Shown here one piece after another: positions 11,887 through 21,511 of a stretch of DNA of 64,000 nucleotides. Both the position numbers and the translations under genes were made by a program. Below the pieces are notes generated by a model. The model saw nothing but the letters and a program-made list of their open reading frames with translations. It did not search any database and had not been told where the DNA came from. Within the stretch, counting starts at the first letter, position 1. Every line of letters starts with the position of its first letter. Source of the stretch: Geobacillus sp. 46C-IIa (GTDB taxonomy: Bacteria > Bacillota > Bacilli > Bacillales > Anoxybacillaceae). The stretch covers positions 774,001 to 838,000 of the forward strand of contig NZ_CP061474.1 of the NCBI RefSeq assembly GCF_014679505.1. The letters run 5' to 3'.

Positions 11887-12789
11887 ATGGAAAACGAACA
11901 GCGATTCAGGCAGGCGAAAACAGCAGCGCTCGTCGGCATTGTCGGCAACATGGCGCTTGCCGCCATCAAAGCGGTCGTTGGGATGTGGAGCCAAAGCCAA
12001 GCGCTGATCGCTGATGCTGCCCATTCGGCGTCCGATGTCGCCGGATCGTTCGCCGTTTGGATCGGGCTGCGGGCCGCGGCGCGCCCTCCGGATGAAGACC
12101 ATCCGTACGGGCACGGAAAAGCGGAATCAATCGCTGCCATTATTGTAGCGGTCCTTTTGTTTCTTGTCGGGCTCGAGATCGGACGATCGGCGTTCATGTC
12201 GTTTTTCGCCCCGCTGTCGCCGCCGGGGATGGCAGCCGTTTATGTCCTGTTGGCATCGATCGTTGTCAAAGAAGCGATGTTTCGCTATAAATACCGACTC
12301 GGGCAAAAGCTGAATAGCGATGCTTTGATCGTCAACGCCTACGAACATCGCTCTGACGTCTTTTCCTCCCTCGCCGCACTCATTGGCGTCGGTGCTGCTA
12401 TTCTTGGCGGAAAGTGGGAAATCGGCTGGCTCGTGTATGCCGACCCGTTCGCTGGGCTGTTTGTCGCCATCCTTGTTTTAAAAATGGCGTGGGAGCTTGG
12501 CCGGAAGTCGATCCATACGGCGATCGACCACGTGCTCCATGAAGAGGAGACCGGCTATTTGCGGGAGGCGGTGCTGTCGGTTCCGGATGTGCGGCAAATT
12601 AACGAACTATACGCGCGCGAGCACGGTCATTACGTGATCGTCGATTTGAAGATCGCCGTTGATCCGCTGCTGACGGTCGAAGAAGGGCACCGGATCGGCA
12701 AAAAAGTGAAGGAAAAGCTGCTGACGCTTCCGCGCGTCCGCAACGTGATGGTGCATATCAATCCGTATGATCCGGAAAAAAAGACGTAA
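11887..12789 (+). CDS. Cation diffusion facilitator family transporter
   Basis: 300-residue CDF metal exporter with six membrane segments. The metal-site motif ALIADAAHSASDVAGS in span 2 (residues 38-53), the HPYGHGKAE loop (78-86) and a matching HRSDVFSS in span 5 are those of Zn/Fe/Co-type CDF proteins; the C-terminal cytoplasmic domain (after about 205) contains HVLHEEE and ends with MVHINPYDP. CDF proteins work as dimers and exchange a divalent metal for protons. Which metal is carried cannot be told. It is a single gene between secDF and recJ, preceded by GTGGGGGAAG. Confidence 0.92.
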   Translation: MENEQRFRQAKTAALVGIVGNMALAAIKAVVGMWSQSQALIADAAHSASDVAGSFAVWIGLRAAARPPDEDHPYGHGKAESIAAIIVAVLLFLVGLEIGRSAFMSFFAPLSPPGMAAVYVLLASIVVKEAMFRYKYRLGQKLNSDALIVNAYEHRSDVFSSLAALIGVGAAILGGKWEIGWLVYADPFAGLFVAILVLKMAWELGRKSIHTAIDHVLHEEETGYLREAVLSVPDVRQINELYAREHGHYVIVDLKIAVDPLLTVEEGHRIGKKVKEKLLTLPRVRNVMVHINPYDPEKKT

Positions 12790-12846
12790 TGTCGTTGCCT
12801 GCCCTTTTCTCCTTTTTGTATAATAAGGAGAGTTGAGGTGGGGGAC

Positions 12847-15204
12847 ATGTTAAAAGCGAAAACGCGTTGGGAAGTTGATCGCCCGGACGAACAGACGGTG
12901 AAGCGGCTGGCCGAAGAAGCCGGCATCGCGCCGTTGATGGCAAGGCTTCTTGTTCGCCGCGGCGTGCGGACGGCGGCGGAAGCGGCCGCGTTTCTCGATC
13001 CGCTCGGACAGCCGTTTCACGACCCGTTTTTGCTCGACGGGATGGAGCGGGCGATCCAGCGCTTAGAGCGGGCCATTGACGCCGGCGAACTTGTGCTTGT
13101 CTATGGCGACTATGATGCCGATGGCGTCTGCAGTACGTCGGTGATGGTGAGCGCTCTGAAAGAGGCGGGGGCGTCGGTTGAGTTCTACATTCCCAACCGC
13201 TTTACGGAAGGATACGGTCCGAATGTGGCGGCATTTCGCGCCGCGAAAGAGCGGGGCGTTTCCGTTATTGTGACCGTCGACAACGGGATTGCCGCGGTCA
13301 ATGAAATCGCTGCCGCTAACGAGTGGGGACTTGATGTCATTGTGACCGACCACCATGAACCCGGTCCGGTGTTACCGGAGGCGTACGCGATCATTCATCC
13401 AAAAAAGCCGGGAAGTACATATCCGTTTCGCGATTTAGCCGGCGTCGGCGTCGCATTTAAGGTGGCCCACGCATTGCTTGGGCGGGTGCCGCGCCATTTG
13501 CTTGATTTGGTAGCGATCGGGACGATCGCCGACTTAGTGCCGCTCGTTGGAGAAAACCGCCTCCTTGCCGCGCAAGGGCTTGAGGCGCTGCGCAAAACGG
13601 ATCGCGCCGGGTTGCGCGCCCTTTGGCGGCAATGCCGCATTGATGCGGCGTCAGTCAACGAGCAGACGGTCGGTTTTGCCATCGCGCCGCGGCTGAATGC
13701 GGCCGGCCGCCTCGGCGGCGCCGATCCGGCTGTGGCGCTGCTAATGACAGACGATGAGGACGAAGCGGTTCGCTTGGCCCAAGAGATGGACGAGCTAAAC
13801 CGTGAACGCCAGCAGCTTGTGGCGCAAATGGCTGAAGAAGCGGCGGAGATGGTGCGGCGCCAGTTTCCGCCCGAAGAGCATCGCGTCCTCGTTGTCGCCG
13901 GTGAAGGATGGAATCCGGGGGTTGTCGGCATCGTTGCCTCGAAGCTTGTTGAGCAGTTTTACCGTCCGGCAGTCGTGCTTTCGGTCGATCGGGAAAAAGG
14001 GATCGCCAAAGGCTCGGCTCGCAGCATCCACGGCTTTGACCTTTTTTCCAGTCTGTCCCAATGTCGTGACATTTTGCCGCATTTTGGTGGCCATCCGATG
14101 GCGGCGGGAATGACCTTAGCGCTGGATGATGTGGAGGAATTGCGGGGGCGGTTGAACGCCATCGCCGGCAGGACGTTGTCAGACGACGATTTTACGCCGC
14201 CGACGTTCATCGATGCTGCCTGCTCTGTTGCCGAGCTGACGCTGTCAGCCGCACGAAGCTTTGAGCGGCTCGCCCCGTTTGGCGTCGGCAATCCGCGGCC
14301 TTTTCTGCTCATCGAGGAGGCGGCGGTTGAAACGATGCGTCGCGTCGGGGCGAACGGCGCCCATATGAAAGCCGTCTTTTCCCAAGACGGTGCAACGGTT
14401 GATGCCATTGGCTTTGGCCTCGGACCGCTCTGCGAGGAAATCGCTCCAGGGGCGCGTGTTTCGGCTGTCGGAGAACTTTCGGTGAACGAATGGAACGGGC
14501 TGGCGAAGCCGCAGCTGGCATTGTGCGATGTAGCGGTGAGCGGCTGCCAGCTGTTTGATGCCCGCGGCTGCCGCGACGTCCGCCCGCTTCTTGAGCGGCT
14601 GCCGAAAGAGAAGCGGCTGCTCGTCTTGTTTCGCCGCGAAACCGAAAATCGCTTAGATTTGGCGGCATTTCGCGACGAACTTCATTATGTGCCAAGTGAT
14701 GAAGAGGCGGGCGCCTTAGTGATTGACGGCCGCTATGTCGTGCTGCTTGACTTGCCGCCAAAGCTCGGCCGGCTCGCCGCCCTGCTCGGCAACGGGCAGC
14801 CGGAGCGCATTTACGCGGTGTTCGCACAGCCGGAAGCGCAGTTTTTCCGGACGTTTCCGACGCGCGACCATTTTAAATGGTTTTATGCTTTTTTGCATAA
14901 ATACCGTTCGTTTCCGCTCACCGAGCGGGGCGGGCAATTGGCGCGCGCCCGCGGCTGGACGGAAGAGACGGTTCATTTCATGGCGAAAGTGTTTTTAGAG
15001 CTTGAGTTTATTCGCGAACAAAACGGCGTCATCTCACTCGTCCGTACACCGGCGAAGCGCGATTTGCATGAGTCGCCGACATACCGACGCCGACGGGATG
15101 AACTTGAGGTGGAACACCAGTTATTATATTCCACTTACGAGCAGTTGAAACGCTGTTTAACAGAAATGACACGTTCGCAAACGTACGAGGAGGCAAACGT
15201 ATAA
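12847..15204 (+). CDS. recJ: Single-stranded-DNA-specific exonuclease RecJ
   Basis: 785-residue 5'-3' single-strand exonuclease of the DHH phosphoesterase superfamily, used in recombination and base-excision or mismatch repair. Motifs include [13 protein letters not shown] near residue 85, [14 protein letters not shown] (the DHH motif, near 163) and the DHHA1 block with [11 protein letters not shown] near 417; a long C-terminal extension is normal for Bacillus RecJ. Two starts are plausible: GTG 12838, seven bases after AAGGAG at 12825, and ATG 12847, seven bases after GAGGTG; ATG is preferred by family N-termini. It overlaps apt by one base (TAATG). Confidence 0.94.
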   Translation: MLKAKTRWEVDRPDEQTVKRLAEEAGIAPLMARLLVRRGVRTAAEAAAFLDPLGQPFHDPFLLDGMERAIQRLERAIDAGELVLVYGDYDADGVCSTSVMVSALKEAGASVEFYIPNRFTEGYGPNVAAFRAAKERGVSVIVTVDNGIAAVNEIAAANEWGLDVIVTDHHEPGPVLPEAYAIIHPKKPGSTYPFRDLAGVGVAFKVAHALLGRVPRHLLDLVAIGTIADLVPLVGENRLLAAQGLEALRKTDRAGLRALWRQCRIDAASVNEQTVGFAIAPRLNAAGRLGGADPAVALLMTDDEDEAVRLAQEMDELNRERQQLVAQMAEEAAEMVRRQFPPEEHRVLVVAGEGWNPGVVGIVASKLVEQFYRPAVVLSVDREKGIAKGSARSIHGFDLFSSLSQCRDILPHFGGHPMAAGMTLALDDVEELRGRLNAIAGRTLSDDDFTPPTFIDAACSVAELTLSAARSFERLAPFGVGNPRPFLLIEEAAVETMRRVGANGAHMKAVFSQDGATVDAIGFGLGPLCEEIAPGARVSAVGELSVNEWNGLAKPQLALCDVAVSGCQLFDARGCRDVRPLLERLPKEKRLLVLFRRETENRLDLAAFRDELHYVPSDEEAGALVIDGRYVVLLDLPPKLGRLAALLGNGQPERIYAVFAQPEAQFFRTFPTRDHFKWFYAFLHKYRSFPLTERGGQLARARGWTEETVHFMAKVFLELEFIREQNGVISLVRTPAKRDLHESPTYRRRRDELEVEHQLLYSTYEQLKRCLTEMTRSQTYEEANV

Positions 15205-15716
15205 TGGATTTGAAACAATATATTACGATTGTGCCTGATTTTCCGAAACCGGGGATCATGTTTAAAGACATTACGACGCTGATGGATAACGGAAAAGCGT
15301 ACAAATACGCGACCGACCAAATTGTTCAGTATGCGCGCGAAAAGCAAATTGACATCGTTGTCGGCCCGGAAGCGCGCGGCTTTATTATCGGCTGTCCGGT
15401 TGCCTATGCGCTCGGCGTCGGTTTTGCCCCGGTGCGCAAAGAAGGAAAATTGCCGCGTGAAGTCGTTCGCGTTGAATACGGATTGGAGTATGGGACGGAT
15501 GTGCTGACGATGCACAAAGATGCCATTAAACCGGGGCAGCGCGTCTTAATTACCGACGATTTGTTAGCGACGGGCGGCACGATGCGGGCGACGATCGATT
15601 TGGTCGAGCAATTGGGCGGAGTGGTGGCCGGCTTGGCGTTTTTAATCGAACTGACCGAGCTTGGCGGGCGCAAAAAATTGGAAGGGTACGATATTTTGGC
15701 GCTCATGCAGTTTTAA
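15204..15716 (+). CDS. apt: Adenine phosphoribosyltransferase
   Basis: 170-residue purine salvage enzyme converting adenine and PRPP to AMP and pyrophosphate. The PRPP-binding signature [14 protein letters not shown] is at about 113-126, [12 protein letters not shown] lies near the N-terminus and ARGFIIG near 60. Its ATG shares a base with the recJ stop codon, so translation is coupled; AACGTACGAGGAGG supplies the ribosome binding site inside recJ. Family length is normal. Confidence 0.96.
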   Translation: MDLKQYITIVPDFPKPGIMFKDITTLMDNGKAYKYATDQIVQYAREKQIDIVVGPEARGFIIGCPVAYALGVGFAPVRKEGKLPREVVRVEYGLEYGTDVLTMHKDAIKPGQRVLITDDLLATGGTMRATIDLVEQLGGVVAGLAFLIELTELGGRKKLEGYDILALMQF

Positions 15717-15720
15717 ATAG

Positions 15721-15749
15721 TCGACATTGTTCGCTTCTTCCGCTACAAT
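15721..15749 (+). promoter_or_regulatory. Candidate promoter for relA overlapping the apt-relA junction
   Basis: TCGACA (15721-15726), a 17-base spacer and TACAAT (15744-15749) form a good sigma-A promoter starting four bases after the apt stop. The start point would be near 15756, only a few bases before the terminator-like hairpin at 15758-15783. Confidence 0.6.
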
Positions 15750-15757
15750 AGAGAAAA

Positions 15758-15787
15758 AAGGGGCACTCGCACGAGTGCTCTTTCTTA
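15758..15787 (+). terminator. Terminator-like hairpin between apt and relA
   Basis: AAAGGGGCACTC (15757-15768) pairs with GAGTGCTCTTT (15773-15783), with one G-T pair, and is followed by a T-rich tail. It probably ends apt mRNA; because a promoter lies just before it, it could also sit at the 5' end of relA transcripts. Confidence 0.65.
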
Positions 15788-15856
15788 TTAACGTCATCGA
15801 TGTTTACGCCTTGGCGCGTGAATTTTATTTTATGGAATTAAAGGTGATCCAACCAT

Positions 15857-18055
15857 ATGGCCAATGAACAAGTGCTGACAGCGGAGCAAGTGTTTGAACA
15901 GGCGGGCTGTTATTTGTCGGAACAAGATGTCGCTTTTTTAAAAAAGGCGTATGAATTTGCGAAACACGCCCACCGCGATCAATTTCGGAAGTCGGGCGAA
16001 CCATATATCATCCATCCGATTCAAGTCGCCGGTATTTTGGCTGACTTGAAAATGGATGCGACGACGATCGCCGCCGGGTTTTTGCATGATGTCGTCGAAG
16101 ACACCGAGGCGACCAAAGAGGACCTTGAGAGAGAGTTCGGTGCGGACGTGGCGATGCTCGTTGACGGCGTGACGAAGCTTGGCAAAATTAAATATAAGTC
16201 GCAAGAGGAACAACAGGCGGAAAACCACCGGAAAATGTTTTTGGCCATGGCGCAAGATATTCGCGTCATTTTAATCAAGTTGGCCGACCGCTTGCATAAC
16301 ATGCGGACGTTAAAACACTTGCCGGCGGAAAAGCAGCGGCGCATCGCCAATGAGACGCTCGAAATTTTCGCCCCGCTCGCTCATCGGCTCGGCATTTCGA
16401 AAATTAAATGGGAGCTTGAGGATACCGCACTTCGTTATTTAAATCCGCAACAATATTACCGCATCGTCAACTTGATGAAGAAAAAGCGGGCCGAACGCGA
16501 GCAATATTTGGAAGAGGTCATTCAGGAAGTACGTGAACGGCTCAATGAAGTGCACATTCCGTGCGAAATTTCCGGACGTCCGAAACACATTTACAGCATT
16601 TACCGGAAAATGGTTATGCAAAACAAACAGTTTAATGAGATTTACGATTTGCTCGCCGTCCGCATTATCGTCAACAGCATCAAAGACTGCTATGCGGTGC
16701 TCGGTATCATCCATACGTGCTGGAAGCCGATGCCAGGCCGGTTCAAAGACTACATCGCCATGCCGAAGCCGAACATGTACCAGTCGCTCCATACGACGGT
16801 CATCGGTCCAAAAGGCGAGCCGCTTGAGGTGCAAATCCGCACGTTTGAGATGCATCAGATCGCCGAGTTTGGGATCGCTGCCCATTGGGCGTACAAAGAA
16901 GGAAAAACGGTGAAACCGAACTCGTTTGAAGAAAAGCTGTCGTGGTTTCGGGAAATTTTAGAATGGCAAAACGACGCCAGCAATGCCGAAGAGTTTATGG
17001 AGTCGCTGAAGATGGATTTGTTTTCCGACATGGTGTTCGTCTTCACGCCAAAGGGCGACGTCATCGAGCTGCCGGCCGGGTCGGTGCCGATCGATTTCGC
17101 CTACCGCATCCATTCGGAAATCGGCAATAAAACGATCGGCGCGAAAGTGAACGGCAAAATGGTGCCGCTTGATTATAAGCTGCAAACCGGCGACATCGTC
17201 GAAATTTTAACGTCGAAACATTCGTACGGACCGAGCCAGGACTGGCTGAAATTGGCGAAAACGTCGCAGGCCCGCAACAAAATCCGCCAGTTTTTCAAAA
17301 AACAGCGACGCGAGGAAAACATTGAAAAAGGGAAAGAGATGGTCGAAAAAGAGGTGCGGGGTCTCGGTTTCGAGCCGAAAGAAGTGATGACGGCCGACAA
17401 TGTAAAACGCGTTGCGGAAAAGTTCAATTTCTCGAACGAAGACGATATGTACGCGGCCGTCGGCTACCACGGGATTACGGCGATGCAAATCGCTCACCGG
17501 CTGACGGAAAAATGGCGCAAACAGCGCGACCTCGAAGAACAGCAGCGCAAGCTGGCCGAAGCGGTCTCAGAAGCGAAGCTGCCGGCCGGCAAAAAACGCG
17601 ACTGCGGCATTCGCGTCCAAGGGATCGACAACTTGCTCATTCGCTTGTCGCGCTGCTGTAACCCGGTGCCGGGCGATGAAATTATCGGCTTTATCACCCG
17701 CGGGCGCGGCATTTCCGTCCACCGCGCCGACTGTCCGAACGTGCAGGCGGGAGAGGCGGCTGACCGGTTGATCCCTGTCGAATGGGAAAGCGGCACGAAC
17801 GGCGAGCGCGAGTATAACGTCGACATTGAAATTACCGGCTTTGACCGCCGCGGCTTGCTCAATGAAGTGCTGCAGGCGGTGAACGAGACGCGCACCGACA
17901 TTTCCGCCGTCTCGGGCCGCTCGGATCACCGGCATAAAATCGCGACGATCCATATGACGATCGCCATTCATAACATCAGCCATTTGCAAAAAGTAGTGGA
18001 GCGAATTAAACAAATTCCTGACATTTATTCAGTTCAGCGCCTGATGAACAACTAG
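15857..18055 (+). CDS. relA: Bifunctional (p)ppGpp synthetase/hydrolase Rel
   Basis: 732-residue long RSH enzyme controlling the stringent response. The N-terminal HD hydrolase has HDVVED at 77-82 and [10 protein letters not shown] near 145; the synthetase domain includes DLLAVRIIV and [11 protein letters not shown]; a TGS domain begins near 390 ([15 protein letters not shown]); a conserved-Cys/zinc-finger region has [12 protein letters not shown] near 600; and a C-terminal ACT domain covers about 655-730. Both active sites look intact, so it should make and degrade (p)ppGpp. The ribosome binding site AAAGGTGAT is at 15840-15848. It precedes dtd by 22 bases. Confidence 0.97.
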   Translation: MANEQVLTAEQVFEQAGCYLSEQDVAFLKKAYEFAKHAHRDQFRKSGEPYIIHPIQVAGILADLKMDATTIAAGFLHDVVEDTEATKEDLEREFGADVAMLVDGVTKLGKIKYKSQEEQQAENHRKMFLAMAQDIRVILIKLADRLHNMRTLKHLPAEKQRRIANETLEIFAPLAHRLGISKIKWELEDTALRYLNPQQYYRIVNLMKKKRAEREQYLEEVIQEVRERLNEVHIPCEISGRPKHIYSIYRKMVMQNKQFNEIYDLLAVRIIVNSIKDCYAVLGIIHTCWKPMPGRFKDYIAMPKPNMYQSLHTTVIGPKGEPLEVQIRTFEMHQIAEFGIAAHWAYKEGKTVKPNSFEEKLSWFREILEWQNDASNAEEFMESLKMDLFSDMVFVFTPKGDVIELPAGSVPIDFAYRIHSEIGNKTIGAKVNGKMVPLDYKLQTGDIVEILTSKHSYGPSQDWLKLAKTSQARNKIRQFFKKQRREENIEKGKEMVEKEVRGLGFEPKEVMTADNVKRVAEKFNFSNEDDMYAAVGYHGITAMQIAHRLTEKWRKQRDLEEQQRKLAEAVSEAKLPAGKKRDCGIRVQGIDNLLIRLSRCCNPVPGDEIIGFITRGRGISVHRADCPNVQAGEAADRLIPVEWESGTNGEREYNVDIEITGFDRRGLLNEVLQAVNETRTDISAVSGRSDHRHKIATIHMTIAIHNISHLQKVVERIKQIPDIYSVQRLMNN

Positions 18056-18077
18056 GGGCTTCGAAAGGAGGGACGCG

Positions 18078-18536
18078 ATGAGAGCGGTCATCCAGCGGGC
18101 GAAACAGGCGAGCGTCACCGTCAGCGGCGAGGTCGTTGGGGCGATTGACGCCGGGCTTGTCGTGCTGCTTGGCGTCACGCACGATGATACGGAGGATGAC
18201 GCCGCCTATTTGGCGGAGAAAATCGCCCATTTACGCATTTTTGAGGATGAAGGCGGAAAAATGAACCGCTCGTTGCTTGAGGTTGGCGGGGCGGTGCTGT
18301 CGGTGTCGCAGTTCACCCTTTACGGCGACTGCCGGAAAGGGCGGCGGCCGAACTTTATGGCAGCGGCGAAACCGGATCGCGCGTTGCCGCTTTACGAGGC
18401 GTTCAACGCCTTCTTGCGCGAAAAAGGCGTCCGGGTCGAAACCGGCGTGTTCGGCGCCATGATGGACGTGTCGCTCATAAACGACGGGCCGGTCACGCTT
18501 ATTATCGACAGCGGCGACAAACCGGGAAACGAATGA
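18078..18536 (+). CDS. dtd: D-aminoacyl-tRNA deacylase (D-Tyr-tRNA deacylase)
   Basis: 152-residue homodimeric proofreading enzyme that removes D-amino acids, and also Gly mischarged on tRNA-Ala, from tRNA. Seen are the VSQFTLYGD motif near residue 76 and the cross-subunit Gly-cisPro motif in [12 protein letters not shown] near 133. The start has GAAAGGAGGGACGCG directly upstream. It is the last gene of the relA unit; the terminator stem begins before its stop codon. Confidence 0.95.
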   Translation: MRAVIQRAKQASVTVSGEVVGAIDAGLVVLLGVTHDDTEDDAAYLAEKIAHLRIFEDEGGKMNRSLLEVGGAVLSVSQFTLYGDCRKGRRPNFMAAAKPDRALPLYEAFNAFLREKGVRVETGVFGAMMDVSLINDGPVTLIIDSGDKPGNE

Positions 18537-18552
18537 CGTTTCCCGGTTTTTT
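18519..18552 (+). terminator. Terminator overlapping the 3' end of dtd
   Basis: AAACCGGGAAACG (18519-18531) pairs exactly with its complement at 18537-18549 and is followed by a run of T. The dtd stop codon lies in the loop region. Confidence 0.9.
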
Positions 18553-18614
18553 TATTTTCAGCGGAAAATGGGAAAGATGAAAACAAACCGGCGGCGTAGA
18601 AAGGAGGAAGAGCG

Positions 18615-18788
18615 ATGCGGCAAACAGGCAGAAGCGAGCAGGCGCACCGAACAAACGACGTGCTTTCCGCCGACTTCCATGAATGGATGCGGCTTGAGGC
18701 CGAATACAGCGCTTTTGAGCTAGCGTCTGAGTTCGGCGTGACTCTAAAAGATATGCAAATGTTAAAAAAACAACGGTTTCGCCCGTGA
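18615..18788 (+). CDS. Small conserved-type protein with HTH-like segment
   Basis: 57-residue ORF with a strong ribosome binding site (AAAGGAGGAAGAG, 18600-18612). The C-terminal half FELASEFGVTLKDMQMLKKQ reads like a short helix-turn-helix, similar in style to tiny sigma-70-region-4-like proteins found next to dtd or hisS in Bacillus; B. subtilis carries a small gene, yrzK, in this neighbourhood. It is too short to be certain of homology. No DNA target or partner can be named. Confidence 0.6.
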   Translation: MRQTGRSEQAHRTNDVLSADFHEWMRLEAEYSAFELASEFGVTLKDMQMLKKQRFRP

Positions 18789-19057
18789 ACATGGCCAAGC
18801 GCTGACGCTTCGGACGATGGGACGGCGCCCGGCGTGTGAGTGTTTGGCGGGCTTGGGCTGTATGGCAATCAAATTGGATGACTGGCGCGATGGAGCTCTC
18901 GAGGAGAAAAGGACGGATATGCGAAAACTGAAGCGGCTGATCCCCCTCCGGCTTGGGAGCTTCTCAGTCAGGCTGATGAATCAATGTGCATCCTATGGGC
19001 GCCCCGTTCCGCACCCGAAGCCGGATGGGCGCGATGGAAAAATTTTAAGCATATGTG
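18789..19057. other. Gene-free stretch upstream of the ahpC promoter
   Basis: About 270 bases with no ORF that has both a ribosome binding site and protein-like composition. The middle (18870-19030) is GC-rich and can form small hairpins, for example the GGGCGCC region near 18990-19030, unlike the AT-rich promoter that follows. No riboswitch family could be matched by eye. Confidence 0.4.
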
Positions 19058-19087
19058 TTGACAAAATATATACTTCTATATGATAAT
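19058..19087 (+). promoter_or_regulatory. Sigma-A promoter of ahpCF
   Basis: TTGACA (19058-19063), an 18-base spacer and GATAAT (19082-19087) give a predicted start near 19094, 54 bases before ahpC. Confidence 0.75.
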
Positions 19088-19096
19088 CAATATCGT

Positions 19097-19113
19097 ATTA
19101 AAATCATTTTAAT
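19097..19113 (+). promoter_or_regulatory. Candidate PerR box of ahpCF
   Basis: A perfect 8-1-8 palindrome, ATTAAAATCATTTTAAT, immediately follows the predicted transcription start. The established PerR operator of Bacillus is TTATAATNATTATAA; the core here differs only at one symmetric position. Binding at this place would block initiation, giving peroxide-inducible, iron- or manganese-dependent repression, as known for B. subtilis ahpCF. Confidence 0.75.
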
Positions 19114-19147
19114 CTAAACACTAGCGATTGCAGGAGGTAGATGAAGA

Positions 19148-19711
19148 ATGTCTCTCGTAGGGAAAAAAGTAGAACCATTCAAAGCACAAGCGTATCACAA
19201 CGGAGATTTTGTTGAAGTGACGGAACAAAACTTCCTCGGGAAGTGGAGCATCGTTTGCTTCTATCCGGCCGACTTTACGTTCGTATGCCCGACGGAGCTC
19301 GAGGATTTGCAAGATCATTACGCTACGTTTAAAGAACTTGGCGTCGAGGTATATTCGGTTTCGACCGATACGCACTTTACACATAAAGCATGGCATGATA
19401 CATCGCCGGCGATCAGCAAAATCGAATACGTCATGATCGGCGACCCTTCGCACCAACTGTCGCGCATGTTTGATGTGCTTGACGAAGAGCAAGGACTGGC
19501 TCAACGCGGCACGTTCATCATCGATCCGGACGGCGTCATCCAAGCGGTGGAAATCAACGCTGACGGCATCGGCCGCAAAGCGAGCACGCTGATTGATAAA
19601 ATCAAAGCGGCTCAATACGTGCGCAACCATCCAGGTGAAGTGTGCCCCGCAAAATGGCAAGAGGGCGGTGAAACGCTGAAACCGAGCCTTGACCTCGTTG
19701 GCAAAATTTAA
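19148..19711 (+). CDS. ahpC: Alkyl hydroperoxide reductase subunit C (peroxiredoxin)
   Basis: 187-residue typical 2-Cys peroxiredoxin that reduces H2O2, organic peroxides and peroxynitrite. The peroxidatic Cys47 is in FVCPTEL and the resolving Cys166 in [10 protein letters not shown]. Oligomers form in the cytoplasm and are recycled by AhpF, encoded next. The ribosome binding site GCAGGAGGTAG is at 19130-19140. The promoter and PerR-type palindrome just upstream suggest peroxide induction. Confidence 0.97.
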   Translation: MSLVGKKVEPFKAQAYHNGDFVEVTEQNFLGKWSIVCFYPADFTFVCPTELEDLQDHYATFKELGVEVYSVSTDTHFTHKAWHDTSPAISKIEYVMIGDPSHQLSRMFDVLDEEQGLAQRGTFIIDPDGVIQAVEINADGIGRKASTLIDKIKAAQYVRNHPGEVCPAKWQEGGETLKPSLDLVGKI

Positions 19712-19725
19712 GGAGGCTTTTGACA

Positions 19726-21249
19726 ATGCTTGATGCTGACATCAAGGCACAACTCGCTCAGTACTTGCAATTGCTTGAAAATGACATTGTTTTGACGGTA
19801 AGCGCGGGAGACGACAACGTTTCCCGCGATATGCTTGCTTTAGTCGATGAGTTGACGGCCATGTCGCCGAAAATCAAAGTGGAAAAAGCAAAGCTTGAAC
19901 GCACGCCGAGCTTCAGCATCAACCGGGTCGGCGAAAACACCGGCGTCACCTTTGCCGGCGTCCCGCTAGGCCATGAGTTTACGTCTTTGGTGCTTGCCCT
20001 GCTTCAAGTGAGCGGTCGGCCGCCAAAAGTGAGCGAGGATGTGGTGCGCCGCATTCAACAAATCCGGGGCAAACATCATTTTGAAACGTACGTGAGCTTA
20101 ACGTGCCATAACTGTCCGGATGTCGTTCAAGCGCTCAACATCATGAGCGTGCTGAACCCCGATATTTCGCATACGATGATCGACGGGGCGGCGTTTAAGG
20201 ACGAAGTGGAACAAAAAGGCATCATGGCAGTGCCGACCGTCTTTTTAAACGGTGAGATGTTCGCCAGCGGCCGCATGTCGATTGAAGACATTCTCGCGAA
20301 ATTAGGAAGCGAGCCGGATGCTGCTTCGTTTGCCGATAAAGAGCCGTTTGACGTGCTTGTCATCGGCGGCGGGCCAGCGGGGGCGACAGCTGCCATTTAT
20401 GCGGCGCGTAAAGGCATTCGCACCGGCATTGTCGCCGAGCGCTTCGGCGGACAAATTTTAGATACGCTCGGCATTGAAAACTTCATCAGCGTCAAATATA
20501 CGGAAGGACCGAAGCTGGCGGCCAGCATAGAGGAGCATGTCAAACAATACGATGTCGACATCATGATCCAGCGCGCCAAACGGCTTGAGAAAAAAGACTT
20601 GATTGAAGTTGAGCTGGAAAACGGCGCCGTCTTAAAAAGCAAAACGGTCATCCTTTCCACCGGCGCCCGCTGGCGAAATCTCGGCGTGCCGGGCGAGGAA
20701 GAGTTCAAAAACAAAGGCGTCGCCTACTGCCCGCATTGTGACGGTCCGCTGTTTGAAGGCAAGCACGTGGCGGTCATCGGCGGCGGCAACTCCGGCGTGG
20801 AAGCGGCGATTGACCTTGCTGGCATCGCCAAGCATGTGACCGTGCTTGAGTTTGCCCCTGAATTAAAAGCGGATGCTGTTTTGCAGGACCGGCTGTACAG
20901 CTTGCCGAACGCGACGGTCATCAAAAACGCGCAAACGAAAGAAATTACTGGTACAGACAAAGTGAATGGCATTACGTATATAGATCGGGAGACAGGGGAA
21001 GAGCACCATATCGAGCTGCAAGGCGTATTCGTCCAAATCGGCCTTGTGCCGAATACAGAGTGGCTCGAAGGAACGGTGGAACGGAACCGCATCGGCGAAA
21101 TCATCGTCGATAAACGCGGAGCGACCAATGTCGAAGGTGTCTTTGCTGCGGGCGACTGCACGGACAGCGCCTATAAGCAAATCATTATTTCGATGGGTTC
21201 GGGCGCTACCGCGGCATTGAGCGCGTTTGATTACTTAATTCGCCATTAA
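19726..21249 (+). CDS. ahpF: Alkyl hydroperoxide reductase subunit F
   Basis: 507-residue FAD-dependent NADH:peroxiredoxin oxidoreductase that reduces AhpC. The N-terminal tandem thioredoxin-like domain carries a CHNC redox site in [11 protein letters not shown] (near 127). The thioredoxin-reductase-like part has [17 protein letters not shown] (FAD), the redox pair CPHC in [11 protein letters not shown] and [17 protein letters not shown] (NADH). ATG 19726 fits AGGAGG at 19711-19716 with 9-base spacing; the TTG two codons earlier is too close. It is 14 bases downstream of ahpC in one operon ended by a clear terminator. Confidence 0.97.
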   Translation: MLDADIKAQLAQYLQLLENDIVLTVSAGDDNVSRDMLALVDELTAMSPKIKVEKAKLERTPSFSINRVGENTGVTFAGVPLGHEFTSLVLALLQVSGRPPKVSEDVVRRIQQIRGKHHFETYVSLTCHNCPDVVQALNIMSVLNPDISHTMIDGAAFKDEVEQKGIMAVPTVFLNGEMFASGRMSIEDILAKLGSEPDAASFADKEPFDVLVIGGGPAGATAAIYAARKGIRTGIVAERFGGQILDTLGIENFISVKYTEGPKLAASIEEHVKQYDVDIMIQRAKRLEKKDLIEVELENGAVLKSKTVILSTGARWRNLGVPGEEEFKNKGVAYCPHCDGPLFEGKHVAVIGGGNSGVEAAIDLAGIAKHVTVLEFAPELKADAVLQDRLYSLPNATVIKNAQTKEITGTDKVNGITYIDRETGEEHHIELQGVFVQIGLVPNTEWLEGTVERNRIGEIIVDKRGATNVEGVFAAGDCTDSAYKQIIISMGSGATAALSAFDYLIRH

Positions 21250-21277
21250 GAGAGCCGTTTTCGGCTCTCTTTATATA
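21250..21277 (+). terminator. Terminator after ahpF
   Basis: GAGAGCCG (21250-21257), loop TTTT, and CGGCTCTC (21262-21269), followed by a T-rich tail. Confidence 0.9.
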
Positions 21278-21288
21278 TAAAGGATCAT

Positions 21289-21476
21289 CGGTTTCAACCT
21301 CTATGCATGGTATAACCCGCCTTTAGACATGGAGTGAGCCGATTGCTTTGATGTAGCCGGCTCTATGATTCCTAGCAGAGGGGAGGCATTGAACGTCTCA
21401 AATCGGGCGCATAAGGCATTTGAAGCCCCAACTTTAAGCTGGGCGCAGGCAAAGAGCGGTTTCGCAGCAAGGTAGC
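21289..21476 (+). ncRNA. Candidate orphan HEARO / IscB-type omega RNA element
   Basis: A GC-rich structured block of about 190 bases between the ahpF terminator and the hisS promoter that no gene explains. It opens with GGTTTCAACCTCTATG; TTCAA and CCTCT can pair with TTGAA and AGAGG about 85 bases later. Inside is a 6-bp hairpin GAGCCG...CGGCTC (about 21333-21355) with a GATGTAG loop. Near the 3' end GAAGCCCCAACTTTAAGC resembles the right-end hairpin of IS200/IS605-type elements. This layout is what I recall of HEARO RNAs, the omega RNAs of IscB nucleases, but no IscB or TnpB gene is present. The call rests on pattern memory, not a covariance search; it could be another structured RNA or mobile-element remnant. 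Confidence 0.4.
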
Positions 21477-21505
21477 TTGACAACGTCCGGCTTTCTCCGT
21501 AATAT
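21477..21505 (+). promoter_or_regulatory. Sigma-A promoter of the hisS leader
   Basis: Consensus TTGACA (21477-21482), a 17-base spacer and TAATAT (21500-21505). The -35 begins directly at the end of the structured block upstream. The transcript would start near 21512. Confidence 0.75.
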
Positions 21506-21511
21506 AAAATT

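Noticed and set aside
18817..19083. Open frame of 88 codons upstream of ahpC
   Set aside because: No ribosome binding site, no recognisable protein features, and it runs through the ahpC promoter.
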